DNA from: Symbiodinium natans
Taxonomy: Eukaryota; Sar; Dinophyceae; Suessiales; Symbiodiniaceae
NCBI GenBank assembly: GCA_905221605.1
Contig: CAJNDS010002112.1
Coordinates: 625,501-670,087, forward strand
DNA: 44,587 bases
Direction: 5' to 3'
Shown: positions 21,601-31,100 of the stretch, piece after piece
How the letters are laid out: every line of letters starts with the position of its first letter
Numbering within the stretch: the first letter of the stretch is position 1
Made by a program: the position numbers and the translations under genes
The notes under the pieces: model-generated
Told to the model about the DNA's origin: nothing
Database searches by the model: none
The model's input: the letters and a program-made list of their open reading frames with translations, nothing else

Positions 21601-24600
21601 GCTCTCGGTCCCACCATGATCCCGCCATGATCCCTGTTGTCCGCATGTTTGTGCCCACACATCGTCGCAAGTCGCTGAGGACGTTGCAAGGTGCCACACT
21701 GTCCATTTCAGAGAGTGCGGCACAAAATGGGACTGGTGGCGGCTTCTGGGTTGTGGACGACATCGTCGTGGACAGGGGCCGCAAATGGAAAGAGTGGTTG
21801 AGAAGTGTGACTTGTGTTCAGGCTGCGCGTGTAACATCTCCGCTCGATGCACGAGGGGCTTGGCAGGCATGTGTTGATTTCGTGGTCTTTTAGCAGCGGC
21901 CTATTTAGCTCGCAAGTCTTCGGGTGTCATCTTTGTGGAATTTGCCTTGCGGATGCCTTGCGGATGCCTTGCGGATGCCTTGCGGATGCCTTGCGGATGC
22001 CTTGCGGATGCCTTGCGGATGCCTTGCGGATGCCTTGCGGATGCCTTGCGGATGCCTTGCGGATGCCTTGGGGATGCCTTGCGGATGCCTTGCGGATGCC
22101 TTGCGGATGCTTGGAGAATCCCCTGGAGTATCCCTCTACTGATCCTGTTTCTTCAGGACGATTCTTCCCTGTCATTCCAGCACACCCGCGCTGCTGGTGC
22201 CGGGGGCTTCTTCGCAGAGGGGGGGCTCCAGATGAGGCAGAGCTCCCTGCGCATCTTCGACAGCCGCGCCGAAAGTGCCAATGGTGGTGGCTTCATTTTA
22301 AGCAAAGATGCGTGGATCCAGGACTTGGAGGTTCATGGTACTTAGTAGATCTTATTATAACTGTACTTATAACTGTACTTATAACCATATTAGGGCACTT
22401 CAGGGCCTTGCAAGTGGGTTATACGTACAGTCATAGTTGGCTAATAAGTACCATGAACCTCCAAGTACAGGACTCCTTCCTCAGCATCGAGGATGTCGCT
22501 GCGCGTACGGGAGGCGCCTTCGGGGTCATGGGCAACCTGGCGCTGCAGGCTTCGAACTTGACTGCTGCTCGGCGTTCTTTAGGGTTTAGGCTCTAGGGGT
22601 TTAGGGTTTAGGGTTTAGGGGGGAGTTTTTTTGAGCCAGTTTACGTGTGCGCAAGAGGTAGGTGAATGTAGGGTTTTTACCATCCTCCCTGGCCGTGGTG
22701 TCAGGTACAGACTGCCCAGGCAGCCGATGAACGCGGCGGATTCTTTGTTTCGGGGGAGATGTGTCTTGACTTTGTTGAAAAGATGCCCCCCCCCATCTGC
22801 CTATAGCCTCTCATGGGGCCTTGGGCATTTGGGGGTTTTACGATATTAGGGGTACCTGATTCGGGTCCTTATTATAAGGGGATCCTATTATTTGGGGGTC
22901 TATATCAGGGGTCCCCTACTTTCGTAAATCCCCATGTAGGTAGCACCCCAAGGCATGCTTGACCTTGGTGAGGTCGCTATTGGCATCAGATGTCCAGATC
23001 ATCGACAGCACGGCCGCAAGTGCTTGCGGTGGATTCAGCACCGCGGGCCCGCTCACGTTGGACGGGAGCTCAGAAGATTATGGCATGAAGTGGCCCCGAG
23101 CCATTGACGACGCATGCTTTCATTGCACATTGCCTGCCTATAGTGCTTTTCCGAGGATGGCTCGACCGTGCGCCTGCTGCGTGTAAGGGCCGGCGGCGCT
23201 GTTGGCGGCTTCACATCTGGGGGACTGGTGCTCAGACGCTCTCAGCTCACAATTCAGCATGCACAGGCCGTTCAGATTTATGGAGGTCTAGTCTCCAAAG
23301 GCTCCATCCTCGTGTCCGACGGCTCTTTGCTGCAGGTGTTCGACGCTTCAGTGCTGGGAAACGGCAGCTTTGCTGCAGGAATATCGGCTAATAACTGGGT
23401 ACGCATCGACAGCGGCTCAACAGTGCACCTCGAGCGCGTCACCGCTGCGTGTGCTGCGGGTTTGCTCACTCTGGGCCAGAATGTCACCGTGGCAGGGCAG
23501 TCCACGCTGCGCATCTCCGATGCCCTGGCCTTTGGCGAGAGAGGGACTACAGTCACCGGCAAAGGTGCAGGAGTCTATACAATGAATGGCAACTTACATA
23601 TCGTGGACAACTCCAGTGTGCGCATACAGAATGCCCGTTCGCTGGACTTTGGAGCAGGGCTCTTTGTTCGTGAGATGTCGCTCGCCAATGGCTCGGAGCT
23701 GCACCTTCGTAACACCTCCGCGGCAGATGCAGCAGGAGGTTTTTGGGCAGATGAGGCTGTGAATGTCAGCAATCGATCGCGCATCTCGATTTCTCATGTC
23801 GCTTCTGGGGAGAATGCGGGAGGATTCTATTGCGCGAGCCTTCGCGTTGTGGAGCAGTCCACGGTTGAGATCGCAGAGGCAAGGGCCGCTGGCCAAGGAG
23901 GCGGAATCGCCTCTCTAACGGCACAAGTCTCCGGAGGCTCGGTGATCCGGGTCTCGGGAGCCCGCGCTGGGTCGGCAGGCGGCGGGATCTTTGTGAAGGA
24001 GAGTCTGGCCGTCATGGGCAGTGAGATCAACATTGCCAACTCGAGCGCCAGTGACGGTGGAGGGCTGAAAGTTGGTTCCGTGGAGTTGCTGGACAGATCG
24101 CTCCTCAGGATTGCAGGCGCAAATGCTTCCGGGTGGGGAGGAGGGTTTGCCAGCGGGCCACTTCACGTGCAGAATTCGCAAATCCACATCCGGCACTCCA
24201 CAGCTGACTTTGTCGGTGGCGGCTTTTCTGCAGAGGGTGTTTGGATCACCAAGGGCACCCTCCTGCAGATTAGTGATTGTGCCGCTGCGCAGGACGGTGG
24301 TGGGTTTTACGCGGAGACCGTGCACGTGATTGAGAACTCGACTGTGCAGATTGACGAGACCTTTGCAGGACATGCTGGGGGAGGCTTTACAGCCTCTGGC
24401 AATGTTGAAGTGCATGGCGCAAGCTTGCAGCTCTCAGGCACCCGAACTGGTGGAGATGGTGGGGGCTTCAATGCTCAACGTGGGCTACAAGTATCAGGCG
24501 CTGCTCAGCTCAGCATAACGCGGGCCACCGCTGATGCAATCGGCGGTGGATTTGTCGCGGGCGACTTGCTTGTGGATGCCTCAGAAATTGTGGTTGAACA

Positions 24601-27600
24601 TGCGCTGGCTGGCATAAGCGGAGGCGGCTTCAGCGTGCAAGGCAATTTCTGGGCGAGTGCTGTGAGTGTCAAGATGACGAACTGTACAGCTGGAATTGAT
24701 GGGGGCGGCTTCCGAGCTCGTGGAGAGGTGCGACTCCGAAACGCCTCCGACATCAGCATCGCTGAGGTGCGTGCAGCTGGTAATGGCGGAGCTCTTTGGG
24801 TCAGAGGGGGCGTTGAGGTGTCCGACTCATCCGTGTATGTCGCTGGGAATGCAGGCCGCGACGGCGGGGGCCTCTTTAGCCACGCAGATGTGCGCATTCG
24901 TCGCTCGGGTGTGCGCGCCACGGGCAGCTGTGCTGGCCGCGGCTGCGGCTTCTTTGCCGGAAGCCTTCTGGCTGAGGACGCGGAGCTAAACGTGTCCTGG
25001 CCCGAGGAGGCTGAGGCGGCGGAAGCTTTGGCGGAGGGCAGAGGCGGCTTCCTGCGAGGACCGCTGCGCCTCGAGCGCTCAGCGCTGCACCTGCAGCGCT
25101 TGCCGGGCGGGGCCAGTGCCCTCAGGGCGCAATGCCTGGCGATCTCGGCAGAGTCTCTGCTTTCGCTCGAGGCCAGCACCGACGTGGGCGTGTCTCTGCA
25201 CAACACGGACTGCGCATTGACATGCGCCTCCACTCTGCAGGCTACGGGTGGCAACGTCACCGGCACGGGCGTGTCCAGTGCCCTCCTCTGGGCCGATGCA
25301 TGTGCCAACGAGACCATCGAGATTTCTGGCTTCCACCTCCAAACACACGCCGCAGCGGTCGCCAGGACAAGCTCCCATGTTGTGCTTCGCGACACTACGG
25401 TCGACTTCCTGGGATCTCTGGACGGCGAGGTCCCGATCCTCCTATCCCCGAGCTTCGATGCAGAGCAGCTGCGCGCCACTTGCAGCCGCTGCCCCACCGG
25501 CCTGACCTTCGGCGTCTCCGAGGAGGGCCTCCACGCGCTGAGCAGGCCTGGGCTCCGCTGTGGCGAGGCCGCCACCCTGGTCCGAGGCTCCACGGAGCGC
25601 TGTGCCTGCGAGGCGCACCAGGTGCACGACGCCCATTTCGGGGACAACGTCCACGTGTCGCAGACACGAAGCTACTGCATGGACTGCCCACGCCACCACG
25701 AGGACCTTCAGGGTGAAGAGTGCCGGAAGTGCCCGCTGCTCAAGGCCCGGAGGGATGGATGGCAAAGAAGGGTGGGAAACGCGCACAAGCCCTGCACGTA
25801 CACGAACACACGAATAAACAAGCCAGAGCAAGACAATGTAGAGGCATGGGGATTATGGACCGCTGTTCACCTGAGGCCTGGTCAGGAGGTGCAGGGCAGC
25901 CTTGCAGATTCTGGCCTGACGCGGGGGCCACTCTCGCCCTGGCGCTGGCCGCGGCCGCTTTCGTGCTGCTGGGCTTGGCTGCCTTCGAGATTCTTTGGGC
26001 GCCCCTGGCGGTTGTGGACGCACAAATGCTGGAAGGGAAGGGCTTTGTCATCACGGTGCAGGGGCCCATCTGTCGGCTGCCGAAGTTCCTGGCCGTCTAC
26101 GTGAACCGGAACGTCACCTACCGCATCCAGGACAGAAGAGCAACGACGCAACAGCCTCACCACACTACGCGGGGGAATGCTGCGGAGCACATGAATACAT
26201 CATGCGCGCCAGCCAATGAATAATGTAAGAAGTGCAAAGCAAAGCAAGTTTCAGAACCCTTATCCCCTTAAATCGTGGGGCGCTTGTATTCTTGTATGAC
26301 CACGGGGAACCTGCTTGTTGGTAGTCGCTGTAGTTGTCGTTTACATTTTGGACAACTTGATACAACTGGCCTTCCAGGACACCGGGCTGCCGTGGCTCGA
26401 CGATGCCAAGCTGGGCGCTGTTGGCTTGCACAGCCTGGGCCGCGGCAGGTTGCAGCTCCCCCCACAGCTGCAGCCGCCCTTTGCCTGTGCCACAAGCCGG
26501 GGGTTCCTGCGTGCTGCGGGCTACGGGTGGCTGCTCCTGCAGCTTGGGCTGCTGCTCTTTGCCTTGATCATGCTGCCCACTACGCTGGCTGTGGCCGCGG
26601 CGTACGAGAACGAAGATCTCCATGTGCTGGTGACCGCTGGATGCTTTGCCTCGCCTTTGGCCCTCCTCGCCGCTGTGCTACACCATCCCGCTGCATGGCT
26701 GCTGCGGCGGCAGCGGACGCCTCTCCAGGACGCCTGCCTTGAGTACCTCAAGAGCCTCAGGTGCCTCAAGGCGCTCCCGAAGATCGAACCGTCCGAGAGC
26801 GGTGCAGTTGAGCGGGACCACCCAAAGAACCAGGGTCTAGCGCTCAGCATTGTCCTGGAGTTTTGGGAGCACTTCGAGCGCTTCATCCTGCAGAGAAACA
26901 TGCACTACGTCGTGGGCAACGTCGTGATCCCGCTTACTGCCAGGAGCCAGACGTCCTTCGTTGCGCTTTGGGGCGGCCGAGCCGTCGATTTCTTTGTCTC
27001 GCATAGTTGGGGAACCAGCTTCCAGCACTTCGTGCAGTGCCTGCGCCACCATGCAAGTTCGGCTAGCAGCGCACTTAGTGCACTCAGTGCACCGGACGCG
27101 GCATACTGGATCTGCTCCTTCGCCAACAACCAGTGGGACGTCGCCGCAGACCTCGGGGACCACATCATGGACAGCGCCTTCGCACGGGTGCTCCAGTCCG
27201 GCGTCCGCGGCGTCGTCATGGTGCTGGACCAGCAGGTCCAGCCCTTAACGCGTGCCCCGGCAGATTTTGCAAGGTGCTTCTTGGTGCATTTAGTTGCCAT
27301 GCATTCCTGTGCATCTTCTGACCAGCATGTGGGCAGCACGAGAGGAGTTTGGTGCCTGTTCGAGTTGTTTCTTTCCAGCTCGCTCTCTTTGAACATGGTC
27401 TTCGGCACAAACCTCGGTGTCTTGGGGGATGAGCAGTGCGACTCTGTCGGCATTGCGCTGGAGATTGGCAATAGGATTGAAACTGTGAAGGTGGAGCATT
27501 GCCAGGCCTCAAGCGACTTGGACAAGCAGCGGATCTTTGCACACATCCGAAGGCAACTGGGCAGTCTGGAGCGTATGGACGAGAAGATCCGAGCCATGAT

Positions 27601-27640
27601 CAAGGAGACCAACCGCCAGCCGAGGGTTATGTATGTATAA
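18700..27640 (+). CDS. Receptor-like gene, copy 1: beta-helix repeats, membrane segments, TIR-like module
   Basis: A multi-exon gene. Supported exons (some ends approximate): ~18700-18803, ~19067-19190, ~19630-19705, 20483-20563, 21374-21452, 21691-21770, 22157-22321, 22471-~22565, 22990-23060, 23156-25744, 25876-~26135, ~26321-27251, 27345-27640. Early exons each add about one beta-helix turn. The 2.6-kb exon carries about 17 repeats of roughly 28 residues with GG-G/A-F and SxLxI cores, like the Pmp-type right-handed beta-helix repeats often reported in dinoflagellates. A Cys-rich module follows (CMDCPRHH, CRKCPLL), then membrane segments and a cytosolic TIR-like module. Likely a cell-surface protein; ligand unknown. 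The signal-peptide exon present in copy 2 was not found. Introns contain telomeric tracts, a minisatellite and short mobile elements. Confidence 0.75.
18813..18928 (+). repeat. TTTAGGG tracts in the first visible intron of copy 1
   Basis: Two short TTTAGGG tracts (18813-18840 and 18893-18928) lie between the exon ending near 18803 and the exon starting near 19067. The second is preceded by TTGCTCAAAAGGG. Confidence 0.8.
19231..19327 (-). mobile_element. Family B element, inverted, in an intron of copy 1
   Basis: 97 bp. It begins TAGGAGCCTGACTAATTA and ends TAATTTTTCCGACTCCTA, an 18-bp terminal inverted repeat with 14 matches. The inside (agggaccctaagggaa) is the reverse complement of the tattcccttagggtccct core of the other copies. 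This is the copy that best shows the element ends. Confidence 0.75.
19582..19620 (-). repeat. CCCTAAA tract just upstream of exon 3 of copy 1
   Basis: Five perfect CCCTAAA units end about 10-15 bases before the splice acceptor region near 19629, so the array occupies the place usually held by a pyrimidine tract. Confidence 0.85.
20310..20450 (-). mobile_element. Diverged family C element, inverted, in an intron of copy 1
   Basis: Runs such as acttataaccc, taacccacttataagccc and aagtgccctaatatggtt match, in order, the reverse complement of the intact copy at 22322-22470. It lies inside the 777-nt intron 19706-20482. Confidence 0.6.
21246..21362 (-). repeat. CCCTAAA array at the 3' end of an 810-nt intron of copy 1
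   Basis: Four CCCTGAA units precede about 12 perfect CCCTAAA units, ending 11 bases before the acceptor GCGAAG|GACCGG at 21373/21374. The intron (20564-21373) is GA-AG: GTG|GACTGG and AAG|GACCGG. Confidence 0.9.
21518..21551 (+). repeat. TTTAGGG tract in intron 21453-21690 of copy 1
   Basis: About four units following TTGAGCAAAAAGAGGG, inside a GC-AG intron of 238 nt. Confidence 0.8.
21944..22112 (+). repeat. 11-bp minisatellite (GCGGATGCCTT)n in an intron of copy 1
   Basis: About 15 copies of an 11-bp unit, with one g variant (ggggatgcctt). Because 11 is not a multiple of 3 and the unit has no stop, every frame is open and yields the same 11-residue peptide period (CGCLADALRMP). It lies inside the 386-nt GA-AG intron 21771-22156 and is not coding. 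Confidence 0.9.
22322..22470 (+). mobile_element. Family C introner: intact inverted-repeat element forming a GA-AG intron
   Basis: 149 bp. A perfect 22-bp terminal inverted repeat (core CTTGGAGGTTCATGGTACTT) is present at 22323-22344 and, inverted, at 22445-22466. The direct repeat CAGGACT lies across both boundaries (22319-22325 and 22468-22474). Splicing joins GCG TGG ATC CAG to GAC TCC TTC and restores a continuous beta-helix repeat (WIQDSFLSIED), whereas unspliced reading stops within 25 bases. Confidence 0.85.
22578..22620 (+). repeat. TTTAGGG tract in the intron after 22565 of copy 1
   Basis: Four to five units with one TCTAGGGG variant, directly after the donor region of the preceding exon. 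Confidence 0.75.
22831..22933 (-). mobile_element. Family A element, inverted, in an intron of copy 1
   Basis: Starts GGGGGTTTTACGATATTAGG and ends CTACTTTCGTAAATCCCC. The inside (ggtccttattataagggga, tcctattatttgggggtct) is the reverse complement of the copy at 37943. It occupies part of the roughly 420-nt intron before the exon at 22990. Confidence 0.75.
26321..27640 (+). CDS. Copy 1 C-terminal part: membrane segments and TIR-like module
   Basis: The two last exons, ~26321-27251 and 27345-27640, are both read in phase. The first encodes hydrophobic segments (VAVVVVYILDNLIQLAF, LLLQLGLLLFALIMLP, LALLAAVLHHPAAWLL). A cytosolic part follows with FFVSHSWG (26989-27012), ICSFANNQW (about 27110-27135) and VVMVLDQQVQPLTR; the last exon adds VWCLFELFLSS. 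This SHSW-ANNQ-TRxWCLFE order matches a TIR-like family widespread in protists and algae. I infer the role from those motifs only; no catalytic activity is claimed. The 93-nt intron 27252-27344 (GT-AG) has no in-frame stop, so unspliced mRNA would encode 31 extra residues. The protein ends NRQPRVMYV. Confidence 0.7.
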   Translation, partial: VVAVVVVYILDNLIQLAFQDTGLPWLDDAKLGAVGLHSLGRGRLQLPPQLQPPFACATSRGFLRAAGYGWLLLQLGLLLFALIMLPTTLAVAAAYENEDLHVLVTAGCFASPLALLAAVLHHPAAWLLRRQRTPLQDACLEYLKSLRCLKALPKIEPSESGAVERDHPKNQGLALSIVLEFWEHFERFILQRNMHYVVGNVVIPLTARSQTSFVALWGGRAVDFFVSHSWGTSFQHFVQCLRHHASSASSALSALSAPDAAYWICSFANNQWDVAADLGDHIMDSAFARVLQSGVRGVVMVLDQQVQPLTRAPADFARCFLVHLVAMHSCASSDQHVGSTRGVWCLFELFLSSSLSLNMVFGTNLGVLGDEQCDSVGIALEIGNRIETVKVEHCQASSDLDKQRIFAHIRRQLGSLERMDEKIRAMIKETNRQPRVMYV

Positions 27641-28134
27641 TGCATAGTAAGCATGCCAGCAGCCGGCTGACCCATTGTGAATGAAGGAGATGCTCAAAGA
27701 AAACCTCCTGCATGCCACAACTTCCACTGCGCGTCTCTGCCAGAGACTTGATGACGAGTGAGCTACTGAAGGTTGCTGTGAGTTTTGGGCAAGCAGCCAC
27801 AAGGGCTTCTGCCATGTCTGCCGGCCATAAGTTGTCGGTCAGTCTTGCCATGGTTCGTCATGCCATGCATTTTTCCCTTTTAAGCTTGCAACCTGGGAGG
27901 CTCGACGTCACGGATTTGTGGGGCTGAGTTTCTCGTCATGTCACAAGGTTCCCTTCCGGGGTTCCTTTTAATGTCCAGCAGATGTGGCAGATGTGCCAGG
28001 GGCAACAAACCGGCGAGATGAGATGAAAACAGACAGCCCGTGGAAGCAGAAGCAGAAGCATGCTACAGAAGCTGTCCAAGTCATGGCAAGGAAGATGATG
28101 TCTGGTGCAGTTGGCTTAAGTCCGTGGTGATGAA
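27641..28134. other. Spacer between the two tandem receptor genes
   Basis: 494 bp between the stop of copy 1 and the ATG of copy 2, holding any 3' and 5' untranslated sequence. No TATA-like or polyadenylation motif stands out, and no telomeric tract is present, unlike most other non-coding stretches here. Confidence 0.5.
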
Positions 28135-31100
28135 ATGAGCGGGATGAAGCTTGCCATGCGCTGGGCCTGGGTAGCGCTGGCAGCACTCGGTGCCTCTGCT
28201 AACCCTCATGCAGGCCCTACCGGGTGCATGCCGATCTACGTAGTCTTGCCGTAGGTTCTTGCTTTGCAGGTGCTTTGCGAGGCCATCACCAGCAGGCGCG
28301 ACAGCAAACGATTCAGAGGTAATTACGGCAGGATTGCACAAGCTGAGCAAGTACAATTGCAGGCCTGCGAACCCGCTGGGGCCGAGCAGCTGGCAGCCTG
28401 GTGCCAGGGACTCATGCTGCCGCCCAGGTGCTTTTTCCTGGAGCCGCACAGGCAAGGGCTAAGGGGCATGCGGCATGCGGCGTGCGTTCTGCAGGGGCAA
28501 CATGAAGGGGTTTCTGACGAGGCCGGGGCTGGCGCTGCCTGGCAGTTGCCGGTTGCGGGCCCCTTGCAACAGCCCGCTGAGCTGCGGGGCAACGGCACGA
28601 TGTTTGGGGGCGATGTTGTCCTTGGCGGCCAGCTCCGCTTGGTGTCCCTGCGCTTGGAGTTGATGTGTCTTGGAATGCCAGGGACCGTCGTCACTAACGC
28701 TTGATTCGATGCAGCCTTCGCATGCACGTTGCTGCACGCTGGGTGTCCGAGGTCACTCGTGCTTGAGGACGCGCAGGTCGTAATGTCTCACAACCACACC
28801 AACCAGGTGATGGGCGACGAGGTCGAGCGAGGTGGTGCCTTTGCGGCCAACGGTACGGTAACGCTCCGCAAGTCGAGCTTGGTGGCTGCTTGGCCGGGAC
28901 AACGTGCTCAGACGGAGAGTGTTAGGTCCACCTAGCAATTCTAAGTTCTGGATGGCACCGTGGTACATCGCTCAATGTACGAGCAGCAAGTGTTGGCATT
29001 ACTGGATGGGGAGGGAGGGAGGGAGGGAGGGAGAAAGAAAAAGAAAGAACGACTCCTGAAAACCTAGTGTGCTCAAGAACAGCGATCTCACTTGGCCATC
29101 CCGGCCGGATCTCCTTCAGGGGATCCTTAAGCGCACAGAAGAAGAGGAGGAGGAGGAAGAAGAAGAAGATGCAGAAGCAGAAGCAGAAGCAGAAGCAGAA
29201 GCAGAAGCAGAAGCAGAAGCAGAAGCAGAAGCAGAAGCAGAAGCAGAAGCAGAAGCAGAAGCAGAAGCAGAAGCAGAAGCAGAAGCAGAAGCAGAAGCAG
29301 AAGCAGAAGCAGAAGCAGAAGCAGAAGCAGAAGCAGAAGCAGAAGCAGAAGCAGAAGCAGAAGCAGAAGCAGAAGCAGAAGCAGAAGCAGAAGCAGAAGC
29401 AGAAGCAGAAGCAGAAGCAGAAGCAGAAGCAGAAGCAGAAGCAGAAGCAGAAGAAGAATAATAAGAAGAAGAATGAAAAGAAGAATGATAAGAAGAAGAA
29501 GAAGGAAGAAGACAGGAGACCGACTGCGTGATGCTGCTACAAACGAAGCAAATCCTTTGACATGCCCTAGCTGTTCCTTATCGGGTCAAAGCAATTCTGG
29601 GTTTGCTCTGCTTTAGCACAGCCTCAATAGGACAGGGGCATGCTGCCGAGTTGAAAACCAAACTGCTCAAGCCTATTGGGGCGTCTGTCAGCTGTGTCTT
29701 TCATTGCAGGTTTCTGGTGCAAGAGCGCGAGAAGGGGGCGGTTTCTATGCCGGAAACTTGTGTCCTGGCCGCGAGCGTTTGCTGCAGAGGGGTGTTAAGG
29801 GCGTTCGGACCAATTGCTTTGCTGGCTACAACAAGGATGCATTCCAGGTATGTCACTCGCAATTGGTTTCCACTCAGATCGATACAGGATTCTGTGAGGG
29901 TAAGTGCATTCAAGAGAGGAAGGTGACCCAGATCGGCATCACGGGCAGTTGTCCACTGGCCGTGATGCTGCAGTGTTTTAAGGGGGCATCGCAGGACACT
30001 TCTGGATGGTTCGATGCTGTCCATCAGCCGCTGTACTGCCACACATGGCTACTTGGTCCAAACATGGAGTCTTCTTGCAGCTTGGTTAGTAGGAACGTTT
30101 TGTTTTCTAGCGCCCAAGGTGTTTGCAAAGTTTATGTCCCCCCTCCCCCCGCTGCTCCCCTCTTAGAACAGTGGAAGCCGATTGGCACCCTCCTTAGACG
30201 CTCTGGAGATTTTTTGGCCAACAAAGCCGTGTGTCAATACTAAGGGGTTCCAACGTTGTAAGAGGGTCCAGATCGGCTAGTACACGCAGCGCATCCGCGT
30301 GGCGTCCGCAGCGCGGACCACTTTGTTTCTCGAAGCCGGCGCGCATTTTGGACTGAGATTTGAAGAGTTGGGCATGCAAAGTCGCCAGGGAGTGTTCCAC
30401 TTCACTTGAAGGTTCATGATTGGTTGATCAATCAAGTGGTTGCAAAGAACGGCGCAAGGCTCCAGCCCCATTTTAGGGTCGCTATGGTCAGTTCTCCAAG
30501 ACATGGTCTTAATTTTAGGGTCCTTATTCTAAGGCGGCGGCGGTTATGTAGGGTACCCATGTAGAGAGAGCTGACCATATAAGGTTCAGGGTTTAGGGCT
30601 CAGGGTTTAGGGTTTAGGATTTAGGGCTCAGGGTCAGGATCTGCACGGTCTAGGGTTTGAGGTGGTCATGTGGCTGGGGCCCAGATGCAAGCAGTGTAGT
30701 TGTAACAACGCTTGCGCTCGCGCCGCCTCAAGAGGGCTTTTGGGAAAGGTCTCAAGACCAGCGGGGGGTCCCAGGGGGGTCGCAGGGGGGGGGGGGGTCT
30801 AGTATTCCCTTAGGGTCCCTTGATAAGAAACCCTGTTCTGCTTCTTAAGGCCCCTATGTTAAGGTTCATAGTATTCCCTTATGGTCCCTTGATAAGAAAC
30901 CCTGTTCTACTTATGATAAGGCCCCCTATGTTAAGGTTCTGGCGGCGGTTTCCTCACATCGATGCTTTCGAGCGGCGTCATCAACATGGACTGGGCCTTT
31001 TTAATTTGGGATTTGCGAGTGGCGCACTTTTGGACGTTTGCTGAGATAGCTGAGAGAACAGCCCTAGAGCAAGTGTTTGCCTCATGTTCTCACTTGATGG

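Noticed and set aside
21944-22112. CRISPR-like array
   Set aside because: Direct repeats of 11 bp without spacers in a eukaryotic intron; no array features.
21847-22142. Repeat protein with an 11-residue period
   Set aside because: It is the intronic 11-bp minisatellite. Only the beta-helix exons from 22157 onward are accepted as coding.
24505-25647. Long open frame on the minus strand (380 codons), and its counterpart at 32342-33448
   Set aside because: Each lies antisense to the beta-helix exon, whose repeat pattern is conserved in the + frame. GC-rich codon use leaves the antisense frame open.
25745-26104. Uninterrupted continuation of the large beta-helix frame to 26104
   Set aside because: The sequence after AAG 25744 differs between copies and copy 2 stops at once. 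The hydrophobic membrane segment is in another frame starting at 25876, so this is intron read-through.
29067-29531. Poly(Lys-Gln) and poly(Ala-Glu) proteins
   Set aside because: They are translations of the intronic GCAGAA array.
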